A stretch of 64,000 nt of DNA from Azophilus sp965199705 (GCA_965199705.1 OZ241359.1:2046001-2110000); one strand, 5' to 3'; shown: positions 1 through 8,888, numbered from the stretch's first letter. Translations and numbers: made by a program. The notes: generated from the sequence alone by a model not told the origin.

Positions 1-390
1 GCCATACTTTGCCGCCAACATGCCGTCGATGACCGCCTTGCAACAATAAAACACACCATTCAAATTTACCGCCAGCGTTTGGTCCCAGGTTGCATTTGTC
101 AATTTGGCAAAAGGAACACTGGGCGCACTACCCGCGTTGTTTACCAGGACCTGCACGTCACCAAGCTCGGCAAACACAGCCCCCACCGCATCGGGGTCGG
201 TGACATCCAACACTCGACAGTCAGCTTGTCTTAACAGCGCAGCGCTGGACTCCAGGGAGCCTTCATCGCGGCCCAGTAACGTAATTCGAGCGCCCAGAGC
301 GTCCACCTTGGTGGCGATAGCCGCACCGATGCCGCGCCCGCCCCCTGTGATGACGACGTGTTGTCCTTCAAGCACCTTTTCCCGACTCAT
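1..390 (-). CDS. SDR-family oxidoreductase, C-terminus beyond window
   Basis: Partial gene; the first 130 codons are visible and it runs off the left edge. The protein has the SDR nucleotide-binding motif TGGGRGIG near residue 15, an acidic/Asp residue in the LDVTDPDAV stretch and the structural motif NNAG near residue 85, so it is a Rossmann-fold NAD(P)-dependent dehydrogenase. The catalytic YxxxK lies outside the window. The ATG at 390 follows the monooxygenase stop by about 10 bp, so it is the last visible gene of the operon starting at 8,486. In that context it may be a beta-hydroxyacyl-CoA or ring-derived alcohol dehydrogenase acting after 2-aminobenzoyl-CoA dearomatisation; the substrate is inference. 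The alternative ATG at 403 is out of frame. Confidence 0.85.
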   Translation of the reverse strand, partial: MSREKVLEGQHVVITGGGRGIGAAIATKVDALGARITLLGRDEGSLESSAALLRQADCRVLDVTDPDAVGAVFAELGDVQVLVNNAGSAPSVPFAKLTNATWDQTLAVNLNGVFYCCKAVIDGMLAAKYG

Positions 391-399
391 GTTCCCGAC

Positions 400-2697
400 T
401 CATGCGGTCTGCTGCATCATTCGTTCGCGTGCAAGGTTTCGTTCCAACTGATCTTTTGCGGACTCGTATTGTTTCGGCCAAAGTTGGTCTGCGTATTCGA
501 GTTCCGCCGCCGTGCGCAAGGTCCAATTGGGGTCTGCCAGATGCGGGCGCGCCATGCAACACAAATCTGCGCGCCCGGATACCAATATCGAGTTGACGTG
601 ATCCGCCTTGAAGATGTTGCCGACCGCCATTGTCGGTACGCCGACTTCGTTGCGTATGCGATCTGCAAACGGTGTTTGGAACATACGTCCATAAACAGGC
701 TGAGCGTCCGGCGTGGTTTGACCGGCCGAAACATCAACAATGTCCACACCGGCCTCCTTGAATCGTCGGGCCACTTCAATTGAAGCATCAGCGTCAATGC
801 CACCGTCAAACCAGTCAGTCGCCGAAATACGAACTCCAATGGGCTTTTCTTCCGGCCACACCGCACGAACTGCGTGGAATATCTCAAGCGGGTAGCGCAT
901 GCGGTTCTCCAGCGAACCGCCATATTCGTCTTCACGGTTATTGAGCAACGGGGTAATGAACGCAGACAGGAGGTAGCCGTGCGCACAGTGCAATTCCAAC
1001 ATATCAAAATTCGCGCCATGCCCTCTTTCAGCAGCCGCGACAAATTGTTTCCGCACGACATCCATGTCCTGGCGGTCCATCGCCTTGGGCGCCTGGCTGG
1101 ATGGACCCCAAGGGATCGCCGATGCACTCATGATCGGCCAATTATCGGAACGCAAAGGTTGATCCGCATCTTCCCAGCCAACCTGAGTGGAACCTTTGGG
1201 GCCTGCATGACCTAACTGCAAGCACATTTTCGCCGGTGTGTAGGCATGCACGAAATCGACGATTCGGGCCCAGGCTGCTTGTTGTTCTTCGTTCCAGATT
1301 CCCGCGCATCCCGGTGTGATCCGCCCTTCCGGTGAAACATCTGTCATTTCCGTGTAAACAAGTCCAGCCCCGCCTTTGGCAAGCCCGCCGTAGTGCACCA
1401 AATGCCAATCATCCGGAATGCCCTCGACCGCGCTGTACATGGACATGGGCGAGACTACAACTCGATTGCGCAAGGCCATGCCACGCAGCTTGTACGGCAC
1501 GAACAACGGCTTGAAGGCTTGGCCCTGGTCACTGACGGGCGCAGTACTGGCAAACCATTGCTCGACTGCCGCCAGCCACTCTGGATCCCGCAATCGCAGG
1601 TTTTCGTGGCTGACCCGCTGACTCCGAGTCAGCAGAGAATAGGCAAATTGCAGTGGTTCCAGATGCATGTACGTTTCAACATCTTCAAACCAGGTGGTGC
1701 TGTTACGGGCAGCATTGGTTATCTTGAGCACTTCAAGTGATCGCGTTTCCTGGTAGGTTTCCAGCGCTTGGTCCAGCTCCCGGGGGCTGTCCAGGAGATC
1801 AGCCAACGCAATCGCATCCTCCAGCGCCAACTTCGTACCAGAGCCGATGGAGAAGTGGGCGGTATGGGCCGCATCTCCGAGCAGTACCAGGTTGTCAACA
1901 TACCAACGCTCACACGTGACACGCGGGAAGTTCAACCACATGGCAGAACCTCGCAGGTGAGCTGCATTCTCCAGCAATGGATAGCCGTCCAGATGGTCCG
2001 CGAAAATCGATTCACATAGCGCGACCCCCTCCGCCTTGCTCATGTCTTCGATGCCTGCACGCGCCCATGTTTCTGGCGAGCACTCAACAATGCAGGTCGA
2101 TGTATCTGCATCGAATTGATAAGCATGAATCCAGAACCATCCGTACTCGGTTTTTTCGAACGCGAAGGTGAACGCATCAAATATCTTGTTTGTCCCCAAC
2201 CAAATAAATTTGTTACGACGTTCATCAACCGAGGGCAAAAACGCTTGTTCGTAGCTTCGGCGGACCAGACTGTTCAGTCCATCACAGGCCACGACCAAAT
2301 CGTAGTCACGACGATAGCGCTCCACATCGTCAGCGGTGATTTCAGTTTCAAACTCAAGGGCCACACCGAGTTCGCGACAACGGTCTTGTAAAATGCTGAG
2401 GAGTCGCTTTCGCCCGATACCACAGAAACCATGTCCTGAAGAGCGATGTGACTCACCAGCAATCGTCACCTCGACATCGTCCCAATGGGCAAAGTCCTGG
2501 GCGATGGTTGCGGCAGAGATGGGGTCGTTGTGACGCAAATGATCCAGCGTCTCATCAGACAGCACCACACCCCATCCAAACGTATCTCCTGCTCGATTTC
2601 GTTCCAGAACCCGAATCTCATGATCGGGATTTCGCAGCTTCATTGACAAAGCCAAATACAATCCGGCAGGCCCACCACCCAGACAAATGACTTTCAT
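400..2697 (-). CDS. bifunctional 2-aminobenzoyl-CoA (anthraniloyl-CoA) monooxygenase/reductase family
   Basis: 765 residues in two fused parts. Residues 1 to about 385 are a class A flavoprotein monooxygenase, with the dinucleotide motif GGGPAG at residues 7-12 and the FAD motif LLGDAAH near residue 272. Residues from about 390 to the end are an old-yellow-enzyme-like TIM barrel (start FKPLFVPYKLRG, then LHCAHGYLLSAFITP and NRREDEYGG-like stretch). This order and length match ACMR of Azoarcus evansii (about 760 residues) and the related salicylyl-CoA 5-hydroxylase family. ACMR hydroxylates and then reduces 2-aminobenzoyl-CoA to a non-aromatic product, using O2 and NADH. A strong ribosome site (GGAGG, 6 bp before ATG) fixes the start. 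Salicylyl-CoA hydroxylase cannot be excluded by eye. Confidence 0.85.
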   Translation of the reverse strand: MKVICLGGGPAGLYLALSMKLRNPDHEIRVLERNRAGDTFGWGVVLSDETLDHLRHNDPISAATIAQDFAHWDDVEVTIAGESHRSSGHGFCGIGRKRLLSILQDRCRELGVALEFETEITADDVERYRRDYDLVVACDGLNSLVRRSYEQAFLPSVDERRNKFIWLGTNKIFDAFTFAFEKTEYGWFWIHAYQFDADTSTCIVECSPETWARAGIEDMSKAEGVALCESIFADHLDGYPLLENAAHLRGSAMWLNFPRVTCERWYVDNLVLLGDAAHTAHFSIGSGTKLALEDAIALADLLDSPRELDQALETYQETRSLEVLKITNAARNSTTWFEDVETYMHLEPLQFAYSLLTRSQRVSHENLRLRDPEWLAAVEQWFASTAPVSDQGQAFKPLFVPYKLRGMALRNRVVVSPMSMYSAVEGIPDDWHLVHYGGLAKGGAGLVYTEMTDVSPEGRITPGCAGIWNEEQQAAWARIVDFVHAYTPAKMCLQLGHAGPKGSTQVGWEDADQPLRSDNWPIMSASAIPWGPSSQAPKAMDRQDMDVVRKQFVAAAERGHGANFDMLELHCAHGYLLSAFITPLLNNREDEYGGSLENRMRYPLEIFHAVRAVWPEEKPIGVRISATDWFDGGIDADASIEVARRFKEAGVDIVDVSAGQTTPDAQPVYGRMFQTPFADRIRNEVGVPTMAVGNIFKADHVNSILVSGRADLCCMARPHLADPNWTLRTAAELEYADQLWPKQYESAKDQLERNLARERMMQQTA

Positions 2698-2724
2698 TTT
2701 TTCCTCCGCCGGGGAAAGGCATAT

Positions 2725-2752
2725 ATTTTATAACTAAAATGTTTGCTGTCCA
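2725..2752 (-). promoter_or_regulatory. candidate promoter/operator of the monooxygenase gene
   Basis: An AT-rich island sits 28-55 bp upstream of the monooxygenase ATG. It holds a perfect dyad ATTTTA-TAAC-TAAAAT (2725-2740). On the minus strand a -35-like TGGACA (2752-2747) and a TATAAA (2732-2727) are visible, but the spacing of 14 bp is short. The 6-4-6 dyad resembles the 7-4-7 dyad in the divergent region at 8724-8741 in layout, so both could be sites for the MarR regulator encoded at 12,704. Binding is inference. Confidence 0.3.
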
Positions 2753-2757
2753 GATCA

Positions 2758-2776
2758 GATATTGCACCAGGGGCCG
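2758..2776. repeat. isolated terminus of the 250-bp MITE-like element
   Basis: Nineteen bases are identical to the inner part of the terminal inverted repeat of the element found complete at 35,114-35,363 and 51,255-51,504 (core ATATTGCACCAGGGGCCG). Flanking bases do not match, and no second end is visible nearby. It is either a relic of a decayed insertion or of a solo end. Confidence 0.5.
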
Positions 2777-2844
2777 GGATGGGGGTGATTCGCAGAGAAC
2801 TGAGCGCGTATCTGCACAAAGACCAGTGCAAATTTGCGGGCGAC

Positions 2845-3627
2845 TTACCGAGTCACTACCGCGAGCACCCTCAGTGGGCTGCCTGAGCCATTCTTGATCT
2901 TGAGCGGCGCCGCAAAGATGAGGATGCCCGTTGCAGGCAATTGGTCCAGATTAGTCAGGCACTGCAGGCCGTATTTACCAGCACCATGCATGTAGTAGTG
3001 ACAAGGATACGGCGGATTGAGGTGTGCCCCCTGCCCTGCATCGGTGCCAATTGATTCAGAACCAAAACCCAATACATTGCACTCATCGACCAGATAGCGC
3101 ACGGCCGCTGGGTCAGGACCCGGCGTATGCTGCCCCTCTTCGTCGAAATTCTGGAATGACACGGGGTCAGGCTTCTTCGACCAATCGGTCCGCATAAGCA
3201 CCCAGCTTCCGGCCTGCACGCGTCCATGTCTTGCTTCCCAGTCTTTGATCCAATCCACCGTCAGCAAGAAATCCGCATCCTGCGCGCTTTCGGTTGAACA
3301 ATCCATGACACAAGCGGGTGCGATCATGTGTTCAGGTGGAATGGAGTCTGTGGTATTGAATGGCAGATTGCGTCCGGAAATCCAGTGTACCGGGGCATCA
3401 AAGTGTGTGCCCGTATGTTCACCGCAAGAGAAGTTGTTCCAGTACCAACCTGGACCGCGATCATCGTAGTTCGACACCTCCTCAATACGAAATGGCCAAC
3501 ACTGGCCCATTTCGGGAGGCAATGTAATTTGCGGGAAGTCTGGGTCCAGGGTTTGCGTTAAATCAACGACTCGCAACCTCCCATCACTTATGGCTGTTGT
3601 CAATGCAGTGAGTGCTTCCAGGCTCAT
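2845..3627 (-). CDS. cyclase-family (KynB/arylformamidase-like) metal hydrolase
   Basis: 260 residues with the cyclase-family signature HTGTHFDAPVHW near residues 93-104, whose His and Asp residues bind the divalent metal in KynB-type kynurenine formamidase and related enzymes. Family members hydrolyse amides, formamides and lactones. The start is an ATG at 3627, 28 bp downstream of the preceding SDR stop, so the gene belongs to the same minus-strand operon. In a cluster built around 2-aminobenzoyl-CoA, hydrolysis of an N-formyl-2-aminobenzoyl compound would be a logical role; this is inference, and other cyclic amides or lactones are possible. Confidence 0.8.
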   Translation of the reverse strand: MSLEALTALTTAISDGRLRVVDLTQTLDPDFPQITLPPEMGQCWPFRIEEVSNYDDRGPGWYWNNFSCGEHTGTHFDAPVHWISGRNLPFNTTDSIPPEHMIAPACVMDCSTESAQDADFLLTVDWIKDWEARHGRVQAGSWVLMRTDWSKKPDPVSFQNFDEEGQHTPGPDPAAVRYLVDECNVLGFGSESIGTDAGQGAHLNPPYPCHYYMHGAGKYGLQCLTNLDQLPATGILIFAAPLKIKNGSGSPLRVLAVVTR

Positions 3628-3655
3628 TGTGTTCTCATCACTTATTGAAATTGCG

Positions 3656-4390
3656 TCAGGTGAAACTCATATTGCCAACAGAGGCGCCGCCACAAACAAA
3701 CAAGGTTTGTCCCGTGAGGAAGCCAGCGCCCGGGTCCAGGAAAAATTCAACGGCACGCGAAACATCCGAAGGCAAACCCAGACGACCCACAGGCACACGA
3801 CCCGCCACACGCTTGATGAGTTCACTGCCTTTTGGAACAACCTCATGAAACATTTCGGTGTCTTCAATCGGACCCGGAGCAACCACATTAACCGTAACGC
3901 CATGCTCGGCAAGTTCCAATGCCCAGGTTCTCGCCATGCCAATCATCCCCGCCTTCGTCGCCGAGTAAACCGTACGTTTTTCCAAGCCCACGACTGCGCG
4001 TGTGGACATCAACACAATGCGTCCGTAGCGTTGCGCTTGCATGTGCGGCAGTGCGGCCTGAACGAGCTGAATAACACTCGACAGGTGCAAGTGAGCCGCT
4101 TTGTCAAAATCCTCAGTCGTGACATCTGGCAACAGGTTTTCAAATGTGGCGCCCGCGTTGTGCACGATCTCGGTTGCCGGATACCGTGTTTTCAGATCAT
4201 CCAATTGTTCCTGTAGCGCTTCACCGTCAGTCAGATCTACGCTGACACTGTGCAGATCAGGAGAATCAATCGGCGGCTTGCGGCGCGCAAAATTGACGAC
4301 TGTAGCCCCACTATCCAACAGACGTTCGCAGAGATTCGCACCGATACCGGTGCTACCACCCGTTAACCAGACTATTCGTTGGTTTGACAC
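3656..4390 (-). CDS. SDR-family dehydrogenase, catalytically intact
   Basis: 244 residues with TGGSTGIG near the N-terminus, a HNAG variant of the NNAG motif and the catalytic YSATK motif, followed by VNVVAPGPIEDTEM typical of classical SDRs. The start is GTG at 4390: the ATG two bases upstream is out of frame and stops at once, and AAGAAGG lies just upstream. It follows the DUF35-SDR fusion by 22 bp. The pairing of an intact SDR with a degenerate SDR next to a DUF35/thiolase pair is the arrangement of BbsC/BbsD, the hydroxyacyl-CoA dehydrogenase of benzylsuccinate beta-oxidation. A role in oxidising an aryl beta-hydroxyacyl-CoA is inferred from that. Confidence 0.8.
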   Translation of the reverse strand: MSNQRIVWLTGGSTGIGANLCERLLDSGATVVNFARRKPPIDSPDLHSVSVDLTDGEALQEQLDDLKTRYPATEIVHNAGATFENLLPDVTTEDFDKAAHLHLSSVIQLVQAALPHMQAQRYGRIVLMSTRAVVGLEKRTVYSATKAGMIGMARTWALELAEHGVTVNVVAPGPIEDTEMFHEVVPKGSELIKRVAGRVPVGRLGLPSDVSRAVEFFLDPGAGFLTGQTLFVCGGASVGNMSFT

Positions 4391-4412
4391 ATGCCTTCTT
4401 TACGACGTGAGT

Positions 4413-5657
4413 TCAAGACGTGAGTTCCAGCTCAAGCACTTTGGGGTCCTCGAGCCATCGTTCATGAATTTCCTGAGCAACATCTCCCGGGAACACATCT
4501 TCAATGCCATTACAAAGCGCACTGATCGTATCTCTGGCCAATCGCTCTGGTGCAATTTTGGGCGGGGGCACCAGTTGATTCCACGGCTCATCAATCGGAC
4601 CGGGAAAGACATTGACGACTTTCAGCGCACTGGTCTTGAAGTCAGCACGCATGGCTTGACTCAAGCTGTACGCGGCCGCCTTTGATGCCGAAAACGTGCC
4701 GTGATCAGGCAAATTGGAGAGCGCGTACACTGACAGGATATTCACCCAGGCCACGGCACTGTTTTGCCCGTCTGCGCCCCGCGCTTTCATCGCGGCGCCA
4801 AACTCTTGCGCCAGCCGCAAGAGTCCAAAGTAGTTCACCTCCATTTCCAGTTTGGCGACATCCGTACCCCGGCGTGATGACACGGTTTGGGTTCGATGTA
4901 CCTCACTGGTGTTAATCAAGATGTCCACTCGCCCGCCGATAGAACCCGCTTGCTCACGTACGCTGCGTTCGTCCGTCACATCCAGCGGCACAACCGTGAC
5001 CTCTTCGAGTTCAGAAAGGCCTTCAAACCCTGGCGTTTCCTTCCAGGGTTCAGCCAGACCAGCCCACACCCGACTCGCCCCGGCATCTACCAACGCGCGC
5101 ACCATCGCCTGACCGACTTCGGATTTGGCATCAGTCACCAGCGCCCGGCGAAACTTCGGGTCGCACGTCAACTCTCTCAACTGTCTGTCATCACTCATAT
5201 TGGCTACATCTTCAATTGGAAAGGCGATCAACACGCCTCGACCTGCGCGATCCAGTCGCGCTTCAACCCGCACACGAGTCCCGGGCTCTGCCACATCACC
5301 ATGCAGGTGGGCGACGACAGTTTGTTCTACCCGCAACCGCACCAGTCCCAAACGCCACGGCATGCGTTCTCTGAAAAACAGGTCGTGACTGTGGTGTTGC
5401 GTTGTTTCGGCAAGCAGTTCACCCGCCCCGTCTTGCAGCACCCAAGTGAGGTCAACACTTAAACAGCCATCACACATTTCGCGCGGAGGATATTGAATAC
5501 GCCCACACTCACTGCATTGCTGCAGTTCAAAGCGTCCTCGCGCAGCCGCAGCGGTAAACCGCAACGCTATACGGCTGCGACCCCAAGGAGGCAAGATGGG
5601 TTGACGGGTACGCAGTACCGGGTTTTTGCGCTTGGGACGCTTTAGTGCATCTGGCAT
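4413..5657 (-). CDS. DUF35/OB-fold zinc-ribbon protein fused to a degenerate SDR
   Basis: 414 residues. The N-terminal part, about residues 35-165, is a DUF35 protein: a rubredoxin-like zinc ribbon with Cys pairs in CSECGRIQYPPREMCDGC, then an OB fold. These accompany thiolase-superfamily enzymes (BbsA with BbsB, Ltp2 aldolases). The rest is an SDR fold with altered key motifs: TDAKSEVG in place of TGxxxGxG, INTSEV in place of NNAG, and FSASK in place of YxxxK, so the catalytic Tyr is Phe. It probably cannot act as an ordinary dehydrogenase and may be a structural partner, as BbsC is for BbsD. The ATG at 5657 overlaps the thiolase stop by 16 bp. A longer reading from 5690 is possible but less likely. 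Confidence 0.8.
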   Translation of the reverse strand: MPDALKRPKRKNPVLRTRQPILPPWGRSRIALRFTAAAARGRFELQQCSECGRIQYPPREMCDGCLSVDLTWVLQDGAGELLAETTQHHSHDLFFRERMPWRLGLVRLRVEQTVVAHLHGDVAEPGTRVRVEARLDRAGRGVLIAFPIEDVANMSDDRQLRELTCDPKFRRALVTDAKSEVGQAMVRALVDAGASRVWAGLAEPWKETPGFEGLSELEEVTVVPLDVTDERSVREQAGSIGGRVDILINTSEVHRTQTVSSRRGTDVAKLEMEVNYFGLLRLAQEFGAAMKARGADGQNSAVAWVNILSVYALSNLPDHGTFSASKAAAYSLSQAMRADFKTSALKVVNVFPGPIDEPWNQLVPPPKIAPERLARDTISALCNGIEDVFPGDVAQEIHERWLEDPKVLELELTS

Positions 5658-6859
5658 GCGGCACGCGCCAACAAAGCGGCCCCGGTACATAACCCGCGAT
5701 CATAATTGATCATGCCAAACCCGCTCACCAACCCGATGCGCGCATTCGGCACATCATGTCCCTTCTGCGTGTCCGTCAGTTGACGGATGGCTTCCACCAT
5801 CCCGAGATAGCCTCCCGCAGCACCGGCTTGCCCAACTGACAATTGCCCACCAGACGGGTTGATCGGGAAGCTACCCTCACATTCAAACGTGTGACTGCGA
5901 ATAAAATCTGGCCCCTCCCCCTTTTTGCAGAATCCAAGATCCTCGAACTGAAGTACGCTGACGACCGGATAATCGTCATAGGTACAAAAGAAATCGACAT
6001 CCTTTGGGGCAAGATCGGCCACACCGTAAAGCGCATCACAATCAAGCGCCCAGCCCCCGCGCATTTGAATCGAATCTTCCGGAAACGCGTTGTGACGTTC
6101 GATCGTTGATAACACATTGACATGGGGGAGCCCCAGGTCCTCGGCCTGAGCACGCCGCATAACAGCAAAACCCTCACCCCCCGCACAGGGCATGACGCAA
6201 TCGAACAAGTGGATCGGACTCGCGATCTCGCGCGCGTTCATATACTGATCCAAAGTCAGTGGTGTCTTGAACAGCGCGTTGTCGTTGGCCAGGGCGTTTG
6301 AGCGCTGCGCAACACACAGTTTGCCGAAGTCTTCGCGCTTTGCGCCGTAAGTTCGCATGTAGTGGTCTGTCAGGAAGGCAAAGCTTGCGTTGGGACCACC
6401 CGAACCGTACGGGTAAACCGCATCTCTGGCGTATTGGCTGAAACTGCCCAGCATTTTCCGAAAGGTATCCACATGGTTGGCATCACCTGCAATGCAAGCC
6501 ACGATGTTGGCGTCTCCCATTTGCACTGCGCGCGCCGCGCGTCGCAGAGCGACCACCCCCGTCGCACCCCCCATGGGTATGTGATCCAGCCAGCGCGGTG
6601 ATATACCCAACCCTTGGGTCAATCCAACAGCGGTGTCTGGCACAAGCTGAAAACTCGATGCGCAGAGCCCATCTATGTCCGTGGACTCGATGCCACAATA
6701 GTCCACAATGCCACGCAGTGCACGCGCCATAAACCAATGGGCACTGCGCACGGAATACCGAACATAAGGCACGGTAACCGGGGCGGTCAGAACAACATCT
6801 TCATAACCGCGCTGACGCGCCTTGAACAACTTGAACCTAGACCTGTTGTTGGCTGGCAC
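5642..6859 (-). CDS. thiolase-superfamily (SCP2/lipid-transfer type) acyltransferase or aldolase
   Basis: 405 residues of the SCP2-thiolase/lipid-transfer-protein group. The stretch MGGATGVVALRRAA occupies the usual nucleophilic-Cys region but shows no Cys, and the C-terminal NPSGGQLSVGQAG has Gln where thiolases have the His of GHP; the late Cys in GLCTG is kept. It may therefore be a retro-aldolase of the Ltp2 kind or a specialised thiolase like BbsB, and would need the DUF35 protein encoded directly downstream. The role in the pathway is probably carbon-carbon cleavage of an aryl beta-keto- or beta-hydroxyacyl-CoA to an aroyl-CoA. It overlaps the ligase gene by 23 bp. Confidence 0.75.
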   Translation of the reverse strand: MPANNRSRFKLFKARQRGYEDVVLTAPVTVPYVRYSVRSAHWFMARALRGIVDYCGIESTDIDGLCASSFQLVPDTAVGLTQGLGISPRWLDHIPMGGATGVVALRRAARAVQMGDANIVACIAGDANHVDTFRKMLGSFSQYARDAVYPYGSGGPNASFAFLTDHYMRTYGAKREDFGKLCVAQRSNALANDNALFKTPLTLDQYMNAREIASPIHLFDCVMPCAGGEGFAVMRRAQAEDLGLPHVNVLSTIERHNAFPEDSIQMRGGWALDCDALYGVADLAPKDVDFFCTYDDYPVVSVLQFEDLGFCKKGEGPDFIRSHTFECEGSFPINPSGGQLSVGQAGAAGGYLGMVEAIRQLTDTQKGHDVPNARIGLVSGFGMINYDRGLCTGAALLARAACQMH

Positions 6860-8486
6860 GCTTGCTCCCCGACTTCATCGACCTGGTATCAATGCACAGA
6901 TGATTGTCCATCATCGTCCTGGCGCGGTGTTTTAATTCCGAACGCGCGAGCTTTTCTGTTGCAGTAAGCGGCAGTTCGTCACAGAACCCGACATAGCCCG
7001 GCGCCTTGTAGTACGCAAGCCTCGACAAACAATGTTCAACGATTGATTCCGCCGTGGACGAGGGATCATCTATCTCTTCAGTCGGCACGACACAGGCAAA
7101 GACCTCGTCGCCGCGAACCTCATCGGCTACTGCGGTGACGGCGACACTCGCAATGTCGTCATGCTCCAGCAAGACCTGTTCCACCTCCACCGCCGCAATA
7201 TTCTCCCCACTTCGACGAATCAGATTTTTCTTGCGGTCCACAAAGTGCAGTGCGCCTTGCGTGTCGCGCCACACCAAATCACCCGTGTGGAAGTAACCGC
7301 CCGCCCAGGCCTCCGCTGTGGCCGTGTCATTTTTCAAATAACCGGAAAAGAAACCATAGCGCGGTTGGTCGCCTTGCCGACGAACAAGAAGCTCACCAGG
7401 CTGACCGTCCGGCACATCCCGACCTGCATCGTCCACCAAGCGATAGTCGATATGATCGCCAGGCACCCCAAAACAAGCGGTGCCAACATGGCGAGGTTCC
7501 TTGCTCGCGATAATGGCGACGCTGCACCCGGTTTCCGTCATGGCCCACGCCTCAATCAGCTTGAACCCGAACCGGGTCTCGAATCGATTGTGTAACTCCC
7601 CGCTCAACCCCGCACCGAAACCAAACCGGATCGTGTGTGCGTTGTCTTGTTCACTTTCCGCCATACCCATCAGCATCACAGGCATCACGCCAAGATAGTG
7701 CAATATCGTCGGCTGGCTTTCCTCAACACTGTTCCAGAAAGTGGTCGGGTGGAAACGGTCCAGTGGTATGACACACCCCCCGGTGAGAATCATCGCCATG
7801 GTTGATGTGGCCATGGCATTCATGTGGTACATGGGCAGAGGCGTGAGCAAGCGCTCTTTGCCGGGATCAAGCTTGCATAACCCACCGACATCTCGATACC
7901 AGGTGCCGGCCACCAAAAAATACTCGTTACTCAGCACACACCCCTTGGGTTGACCTGTGGTGCCAGAGGTATAGAGCAATGCACATTCGGTTTGCGAATC
8001 GGCCACAAACTCCCACTGCGCCAAAGCATCCAGGGCATTGAATTCCGCCAATGCATGTATCGCTACAGATGAACTGACCGATCTTGCAGCATGCCGATGC
8101 AGTGTTTGCCGATCGGCCAGGCACACAACAACGCGCAGCTCGCTATGCTCGAACACATATTCGAGCTCTCCGGTTCGCCACTGAGGATTTATCGGCACAA
8201 CGGATACGCCGAGTGCGTTCAATGCGAGCCAATGGACGAACATCTCGACCCGGTTTTCCAGATCCAGACCGACACGTTCGCCAGCCGGCCAGCCTTCTTC
8301 GGTCAAGAGATGCGCGTATATGCCTGCAACCCGATCGATGTCTGCGCTGATTTGTGCATAACTATGCGTCTCGGCCACCTGTTCGTAGCGCTGCGCTGTA
8401 TCTGCAACGATTTGCAGGAAAGGATGATCGGGATACGCTTTTGCCGTGTTTGCAAACCCTTGGTAAACCGAATGAACCTCTGGCAT
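6837..8486 (-). CDS. AMP-forming acyl/aryl-CoA ligase
   Basis: 549 residues of the ANL superfamily. The P-loop motif LLYTSGTTGQPKG lies near residue 170, the hinge motif YFHTGDL further on, and the C-terminal lysine motif TATEKLARSELK. A conserved MTETGC stretch precedes the AMP-binding region. It activates a carboxylic acid to its CoA thioester with ATP. The start is set at the ATG at 8486 (MPEVHSVYQGF); an extension to 8528 adds 14 residues without family character. It is the first gene of the minus-strand operon, so it probably loads the substrate. By sequence it is nearest to the broad CaiC/benzoate-ligase-like group; the acid is not deducible but an aryl-alkanoate fits the neighbours. 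Confidence 0.85.
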   Translation of the reverse strand: MPEVHSVYQGFANTAKAYPDHPFLQIVADTAQRYEQVAETHSYAQISADIDRVAGIYAHLLTEEGWPAGERVGLDLENRVEMFVHWLALNALGVSVVPINPQWRTGELEYVFEHSELRVVVCLADRQTLHRHAARSVSSSVAIHALAEFNALDALAQWEFVADSQTECALLYTSGTTGQPKGCVLSNEYFLVAGTWYRDVGGLCKLDPGKERLLTPLPMYHMNAMATSTMAMILTGGCVIPLDRFHPTTFWNSVEESQPTILHYLGVMPVMLMGMAESEQDNAHTIRFGFGAGLSGELHNRFETRFGFKLIEAWAMTETGCSVAIIASKEPRHVGTACFGVPGDHIDYRLVDDAGRDVPDGQPGELLVRRQGDQPRYGFFSGYLKNDTATAEAWAGGYFHTGDLVWRDTQGALHFVDRKKNLIRRSGENIAAVEVEQVLLEHDDIASVAVTAVADEVRGDEVFACVVPTEEIDDPSSTAESIVEHCLSRLAYYKAPGYVGFCDELPLTATEKLARSELKHRARTMMDNHLCIDTRSMKSGSKRASQQQV

Positions 8487-8723
8487 CAGACAAACAACTG
8501 CATGGACGGCAAAATGGCTCGTCGCCAAGCTCGAAACTGACCCCGCATCGATACTTCACTGGCGCCGTTGAACAAGCCTTCGACGTTGTCAGGTTCTTGT
8601 TCACTTGTGCCTTGATGAATCGCAGCCGGTTTTATGAGGCCAGCAACCGCGTCAGGATCGTTTGAATAGCTCATACAGGGCGCGTACTGAAATCAATGGT
8701 TGCTTTTATCGTATATATCACGT

Positions 8724-8741
8724 GAAATATCAATATATTTC
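8724..8741. promoter_or_regulatory. candidate MarR-type operator
   Basis: Perfect 7-4-7 inverted repeat GAAATAT-CAAT-ATATTTC in the divergent region. Its size and AT-richness fit operators of MarR-family aromatic-pathway repressors, and a MarR gene lies at the end of the iorAB operon. A shorter dyad with the same 4-bp spacer is found before the monooxygenase gene (2725-2740). Confidence 0.45.
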
Positions 8742-8807
8742 TCGTCGCCAATTCCGACCAAAGGGCGGCCTCTATTGTGACCTGATTTGCGAAAGGAGCG
8801 GACGAAT

Positions 8808-8888
8808 ATGGGAGATCAAATTTACCTGGGAGCCCGGCCACAAGGCGCTGGGACAATCTCTCGACACCACAAGCACAAGGTCAGGTAG
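8808..8888 (+). CDS. possible 26-residue leader peptide before iorA
   Basis: A short frame (MGDQIYLGARPQG...) begins at an ATG 6 bp after a good ribosome site (AAAGGAG) and ends at TAG 48 bp before the iorA start. iorA itself has only a weak ribosome site, so the short frame could be a translated leader. No similarity is recognised. It may equally be chance. Confidence 0.2.
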   Translation: MGDQIYLGARPQGAGTISRHHKHKVR

